64,000 nucleotides of DNA, from the NCBI GenBank assembly GCA_003952965.2, contig CM025856.1, forward strand, positions 11,447,023 through 11,511,022, in the 5' to 3' direction. Under the pieces are notes generated by a model. The model ran no database searches. It was not told where the DNA came from and worked only from the letters and a program-made list of their open reading frames with translations. A program made the translations under genes and the position numbers. The DNA comes from Morella rubra (Eukaryota; Streptophyta; Magnoliopsida; Fagales; Myricaceae). Below are positions 58,660-64,000 of the stretch, piece after piece. Each line of letters begins with the position of its first letter. Positions within the stretch are counted from its first letter, which is position 1.

Positions 58660-59245
58660 GGATTCGATACCAATTGTTACATGCCTACACATTCCGATGT
58701 TGATTCTTTTGAGAAAACCTACAAAACTTCTAATTTGGTTTAATTCAAGAAAAACCGACCTCCTATGTTAGAGCGATTCGAGAATGCCATATAGGCCTCC
58801 TAATAAGCCTAAGCTTAATTCAAATATAGCTTATCAATGAGATTTATTTGATTTTGTGTGCTACTATTTTTTGTTCCTCCTTTCTTCCAATTCTTCCAAG
58901 TGATTTGTTTCCTGAGCTTTAAGGGAATCCATTTTGGTTTCTCTATAGGGAGATATTCCCAATTCAACAGAAAATAGAGCAACCAACTGATCAAATCGAG
59001 CTTCCATGGTCTGATACATATTGTCTAAATTTGTTGTCAATTGCCTTTGTCCCAAACACAATTCTCCATATTTTGCTTCTAGTCGGGAGAGACGTTGTTT
59101 GTCCACAGTCGACTGGCTTTACAACAAACCGACTTTTATACAAATTGTTACTTCTTACACGTAACAAGGGTTGTTCTCTTTGAGAGAAGCCAACAAAGTC
59201 CTAAGGTGGTTTAATTGGAGAAAAACTAGCCTCCCATATAAATTA
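58660..59245 (-). mobile_element. degenerate LTR-element remnant
   Basis: Two diverged direct repeats flank a gag-like minus ORF. 58668-58790 and 59134-59245 share ATAC(C/A)AATTGTTAC, CTTTGAGA-type, GTTTAATT and AGAAAAAC blocks. The minus ORF 59106-58864 is glutamine/glutamate-rich and coiled-coil-like (RLEAKYGEL, NMYQTMEARFDQL), as in plant Ty3-type gag starts. No protease, RT or integrase. Family uncertain. Confidence 0.5.
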
Positions 59246-59639
59246 AAATTGTTTATTGATAGATTTATTCCATAATGTAATTATTCAATAATTTTCTTAA
59301 ATGAGCTTACAAATAAAGAGTTGTGGGAACTAATGATTCTACCAAATAGAATACTCCTAACTTAACTAGAAAACTAAAGTTATCAAGAGACTTGATAGCT
59401 AATTATCATTCCTATCCTAAATTTAAATTCAAATGATAAAAATGGAATGTAACAAATAGTTACAATACAAGTTTGTTGTTCGATAAAAGCCAAGTATTGC
59501 AATTTTTTTTTGGTAAATAAGATATATAATGCAATTAACAACATATAGTGTTACACTAGATCCCCACAACATTTGAAAGAAGAAAACATGACCTCAACCA
59601 CCATAAATCAGGACACAAAGTTTAACTAACAAGCACCAG
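59246..59639. other. AT-rich spacer, no gene seen
   Basis: No supported feature; contains a T run near 59500. Confidence 0.45.
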
Positions 59640-62600
59640 GCTATCTGAATGCGAACTACACTTTCCTCACCCATTTTCGCCCATAGTGAAAACTCTCTGG
59701 AGATTTTCTCTCATCCCTTTTCATTGCCCATCTCCACCACCTTTCGTCCATGATGCTTGCTCTGCCCTTGTCTCCCCTTTACCGACCCATGATCTTTTCC
59801 AACCCCTACTCCCTAACGCCATCCTACATTCTTATTCTCGATTTTCCAGCCTCATAGTTTTCCACTCCCCCTCCCTCTTGTCATGCACTCAACCCTTTTT
59901 CCTCTTTTTTTTGCATATTCTCCATCTCTAATATGACCTCTCCACCCACCTCGTGTGAGCCTTAACCCTCTCCCTCATCTTCTATCCGGCGAACCCCAAT
60001 GTGACCACCTCTATTCTCCAAACTCCCCATCCTCCCTTACCCTCCCATTCCCTTCCCTCCAGCTCCACACAACCCCCTTACTAACCTTTCCACACAATAG
60101 TGCCTGCCAGACCCAAATGTTTCATACAATGATAACCTGCAAGGGATGGCTAATATAGTCCTAGAGGAAGAAGCCCAACTGAAGGTGGAAGATACCTCAG
60201 CTCTTGTCTTGATTGGTAGAGTTGCGTCAGAGAGAAAAATTAGCCCCTATGCAATTCAAGAGGCAATTTTTCGGGCCTAACTGTTTGCCCCCACTTTGTA
60301 GATAAAAGATTTAATGGAGAATCAGTTTTTGTTCTTATTTGACTCGAAAGAAGAATGTGATATAGCTCTCAATAGAGGTCCTTGGAACATTAGAGGTTAC
60401 TTATTAGTGCTCAGGCAGTGGCATGTAGGCATGGCTTGGCAAAAAGTTGACCTATCCTCTATTCCTTATGGGTGCAACTTCATGGAATGTCACTGTGTGG
60501 TGCCAATCCAAAAACTCTTCATAGTATTAGGGCTATTATAGGCTTGGTGGTGGACTGTGATTTCCCACAGTAAAGGATGTTGGTGTGCACCAACTACCCT
60601 TGTATTAAGTTTGAACTGAATACCAATCAACCTCTTGTTCCTAGTTACTTACCTGCAAGGAAGAACCTCTCGCCTGTAGTCATCCTATTCTGCTATGAGA
60701 GATTATTAGATATAGCAAAAAATCTCAACCATGGAATGAATTTGAGAGAGCGAAGGAGTGGAGTTCTAGGTCTCCTCGTAAAGGCCTTTTTTTTAGCAGC
60801 TACAAGGGTGATAATCGAGATCACCGTTCTTCGTCTGGGATTCCAAGAGAGTTGCCTCTACAACAGAAACCACACAATCAGGCCAGAGGAAAGCAGGGGG
60901 TCACTAACAAAGATTTTCTTGCAGCGGCACAAGGATTAGATGACCTTTTCCTGATGAAGTAGGGACCATCCAGATCTTCTAACAGGGGCCCATGCCAGCA
61001 ATTGGCATATCCTATCGACGTGTCTGGTTTACAAAAAGGTATTCATTGTTAGAGAATTTCTTTGTCCTTGCCCCTAGTACCTTGGAGCGCTTGATTCCTC
61101 CACGTCTTGATCCCACTGACACTAATACTCAGTACCGCATCTTTTCTTCGTCCTTTGGTGAGGATGAGGCCTCCTCTGTGGTTCCCTCACCCCCTACGAC
61201 TTGTGCCAGCTCATTACCTTTAGAGTTGTGGACAGGTCTCCCTTTGACCCACCTCTTGTGACTCGACCTAGCCCCCACAAAGCCCACTTCTCTGCGAACC
61301 TGGACCCTCCTACATCCACTATGAACCCATCACCCTTTTCTAACCCCTTATCTAATTCTTCACCCACTTTCCCTTCCCCCCAGCCCAATAAGACTTTTAA
61401 ATGCCTCATCGTGGGGCCCTACCAATTGGCACCTTCTAGTTCTACCAAAGGCCTTTCCCCGAATCGGCCTTTGAGCTTGCTTTCTCCTTTGCGAAAGCAA
61501 CTATAGGAGCTAAAGGAAATTGAAAATTTGCTTCCACCGAAGAAGAAAAATCTCCTCCACATTGATACTCATGAATGCTTTAAGGACTTTGCTCCTCCTA
61601 GTATTTTTTCTAAGGAGAAAAATGAGTTGTTGATTAATACTTGTCGGGCTGTTATTTGTCCCCACTTTAATAATCCCACAATTCAACAGCTGAGACAGTG
61701 TCACAGAAAGAATCATTTGGTGACTGGTAGGGAACGTTGGGTGCGACGTAACTCTGCTGGTATTGATGCTAGTTCTGGTTCTAATACCGCTCAAGAGGAG
61801 ATGAGGAATGATCTCCTTCTTTCTCTTCTATGTCTATATTGGCTGAGGAAGCAAGCCGAAGCTCACCTCTAACCTCCCCATGAGGCTTCTTTGATGGAAT
61901 TGCCTTGGCCTTGCCCAACTGATGGCAGCTAGATCCAATAGGGCACTGGAGAGGAAACACAATCCAGACCTATTGTTCCTTTAAAAAACGAAGGTGGCTT
62001 CAACTGCCATGGTCCTCTTTCGTTTTCATTTTATTAACTTTGTTGAATGTCCTGTTGTTGGCTTAAAAGGTGGCATTGTTTTGGCTTGGCGTAATGGATG
62101 TGATGTGGAGGTTATTGGTTGTGAGGAGAATTTGATTAGTGTTGTGGTGTATTCAGACCCCCCTTCACCCATGGTTATTCACAGGTGTTTACACTCTCAC
62201 TGAGTGCACAAGAAGGAGAGATTTTGGATTAAGCTAGCTACCATAGTTGAACACTTTGGAGGTCCTTGGCTCTGTGCAAGAGACTTTAACTCCATCCTAG
62301 TCCCCGTAAATAAGCAAGGTGGTCATGACTTTCCCTCCTTTTTGGTATGTCATTTGCGGCACTTCATGAACTACTTGGGGTTGCTTGATTTGGGCTCTAT
62401 AGACCTCCATTATACATGGACCAATTGTCGTCATGGTGCAACTAATATTTGGAAAAAATTAGATCGAAGCATTGCTAATGTGAGCTGGCTGCTGTTATTT
62501 CCACGAGCTATAGTAAAAAACTTGACTAGGACAACCTCTGCTCATGCTCCTATACTTATTGATACAGTCGGTGGAAATCGAGTTTTGGCTATTCCTTTTC

Positions 62601-64000
62601 AATTTGAGGAATTTTGGATGTCTGTACCTGGCTGCCGTGATGTTATTCAGACTACATGGGAAGGTTGTTGTACTGGTTCTCCTACTTCAAAGCTCTACAA
62701 AAATATTCAAACCACAAAGGTTACTCTAAAGAAATGGAACAAAGAGAGAGTTGAGAATCTTCAAAACAACATTCAGAGGCTGATGTTGGAATTGGAGAGG
62801 GTCCAAGTGGAAGATCCTACATATCAAAATTAACTTTGGGAAGAACATGTGAGAAGTGCTCTTATCAAAGAACAGAGGAAGGAAGAGGCATTATGGAGGT
62901 CAAAATCTAGAGTTACCTGGTCTACGTCTTTGGATCTCAACATGAGATTCTTTCATATGTCAACTATCATCAGACAGAGAAGAAATGCAGTAGAGTTTAT
63001 CAAAATTTCCTTTGGCTGATGGCTGAGGAGATTGGACAATTGTTCATCTTTAATTTTGCTAACTTATTTACATCTTCTCATTTGATCATTCCAGATCATT
63101 TGGAAGGCCTCATTTAGACAGTAATTTCAAAAGAGGAGAATACTGAGTTGTGTTGACTCCTATTAGAAGGTGAAACCTGGGAGGCTGTGAAGTAGATGGG
63201 ATCACACCAAGCACTAGATGGGTTGACAGCTCTGTTCTACAAGAAATTCTGGCCGATTTTCGAAGGGGATGTTGTGCATATGGTGCAAAATGTGTTCAGA
63301 ATGGGGTACATTCTTCATGAGCTGAATCACACGAATATAGCTCTTATCCCCAAAGTTGATAGCCCGAACTTGGTATCCCATTATTGACCGATCTCTCTAT
63401 GTAATGTTGCTTACAAAATCTTGTCAAAAATTATCACTAATCGTCTCAAAGCTTTTCTGGAAAGGCTTATCTCACCTTTCCAGGCAGCCTTTGTTCTGGG
63501 GAGAACCATCCAAGAAAACTCTACGATGGCTCATGAAATTTTCCACACCATGAATACCTGACGGTGTGGGGTAAGTTTAATGGCAATCAAAGTTGACATG
63601 GAATATGCTTATGACAAGATGGAATGAGAGTTCTTGTTGGCTGTTTTAAGGGGTTTCGAATTCTATGAGAAATGGGTTCAGATTATCAGCCAATGTCTTT
63701 CAACGATTTTGTACTTCGTTCTTCTTAATGACAGTCCTTTTGGCTTGGTTAGATTATCAGCCAATACCTCTCTCCCTATCTTTTTATTATTCGAACAAAA
63801 GTTTTGTCCATATTGCTTTCAAGATATGAGGTAAGGGGTGACATCCATGGCATTAAGATTAGCCGTTCTGCACTGGCTGTTCCTCATCTCCTTTTTGCTG
63901 ATGACATTATGATTTTCTCTTGAGCTTTGGAGAATGAAGCTAGATCAATTCTTTCTTCTATCAGCAAGTACTCTAGTTGGTCTGGACAGGTGAAAAATCT
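59640..64000 (+). mobile_element. L1-type LINE running off the right edge, broken
   Basis: C/T-rich 5' region (59640-60140), then ORF1 from ATG 60146 with a DUF4283-type block (ENQFLFLFDSKEE, RGPWNIRGYLLVL, WQKVDLSSIP), broken by stops near 60280 and 60540. Proline/serine-rich ORF1 tail to about 61870. The endonuclease starts near 61890 (WNCLGLA), continues as LKGGIVLAWRNG (62070) and DFNSILVPVNKQGGHDFP (62286) through 62833. RT from about 63000: HQALDGLTALFYKKFW, HTNIALIPK, then shifted pieces, with the catalytic LFADDIMIFS intact near 63893-63920 in yet another frame. Many stops and frame changes. The 3' half is outside the window. Differs from the LINE at 29.5-33.7 kb but belongs to the same broad group. 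Confidence 0.88.

Noticed and set aside
59686..60158. Proline/serine-rich ORFs as a host gene.
   Set aside because: They lie in the C/T-rich 5' region of a LINE and lack conserved domains.

Overview
The window is nuclear DNA of a eudicot plant. Genes carry small exons with GT/AG introns, the spaces between them are AT-rich, and most of the length is transposable-element debris: Ty1/copia and other LTR elements, L1-type LINEs, a hAT end, MITEs and a foldback element. The species cannot be named from the sequence.

Layout. (1) 1-8836, minus strand: the 5' part of an apparently intact leucine-rich-repeat receptor kinase of the LRR-VIII type. Eleven exons join in frame and the kinase half lies off the left edge. 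Its long introns hold a dead F-box gene, MITEs and a 0.86 kb foldback element. (2) 8837-11550: MITE-rich spacer. (3) 11551-19538: an endogenous pararetrovirus (Caulimoviridae). It appears to be one whole circular genome of about 7.95 kb, opened inside the movement/capsid reading frame and closed by a perfect 39-bp direct repeat. It has mutations in its large reading frames. (4) 22232-22486, plus strand: a decayed two-exon piece of a second LRR-VIII receptor, followed by a Ty1/copia element with both LTRs (22598-29526) and a dead LINE (to about 33.7 kb). (5) 35613-47407, plus strand: a complete ten-exon RHL1 gene (plant topoisomerase VI accessory protein). Its second intron carries a 2.8 kb composite LTR insertion with a 5-bp target duplication. 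(6) 48.1-53.4 kb: LINE fragments, a copia 3' LTR, a hAT end with a BED zinc-finger ORF, and a solo LTR. (7) 56589-57524, plus strand: first exon of a patatin-like protein of the pPLAIII type with a non-canonical GTGVG motif; its second exon was not found and there is an assembly gap at 58423-58523. (8) 58.66-64.0 kb: an LTR remnant and another LINE running off the right edge.

Only the receptor kinase, RHL1 and the patatin-like gene look like working host genes. The small BED ORF and a 72-residue hydrophobic ORF in the viral leader are open but of unknown status. The most unusual objects are the nearly complete viral copy, with its clear junctions, promoter array and primer site, and the head-to-head LTR structure inside RHL1. 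Nothing here is a proven new system.
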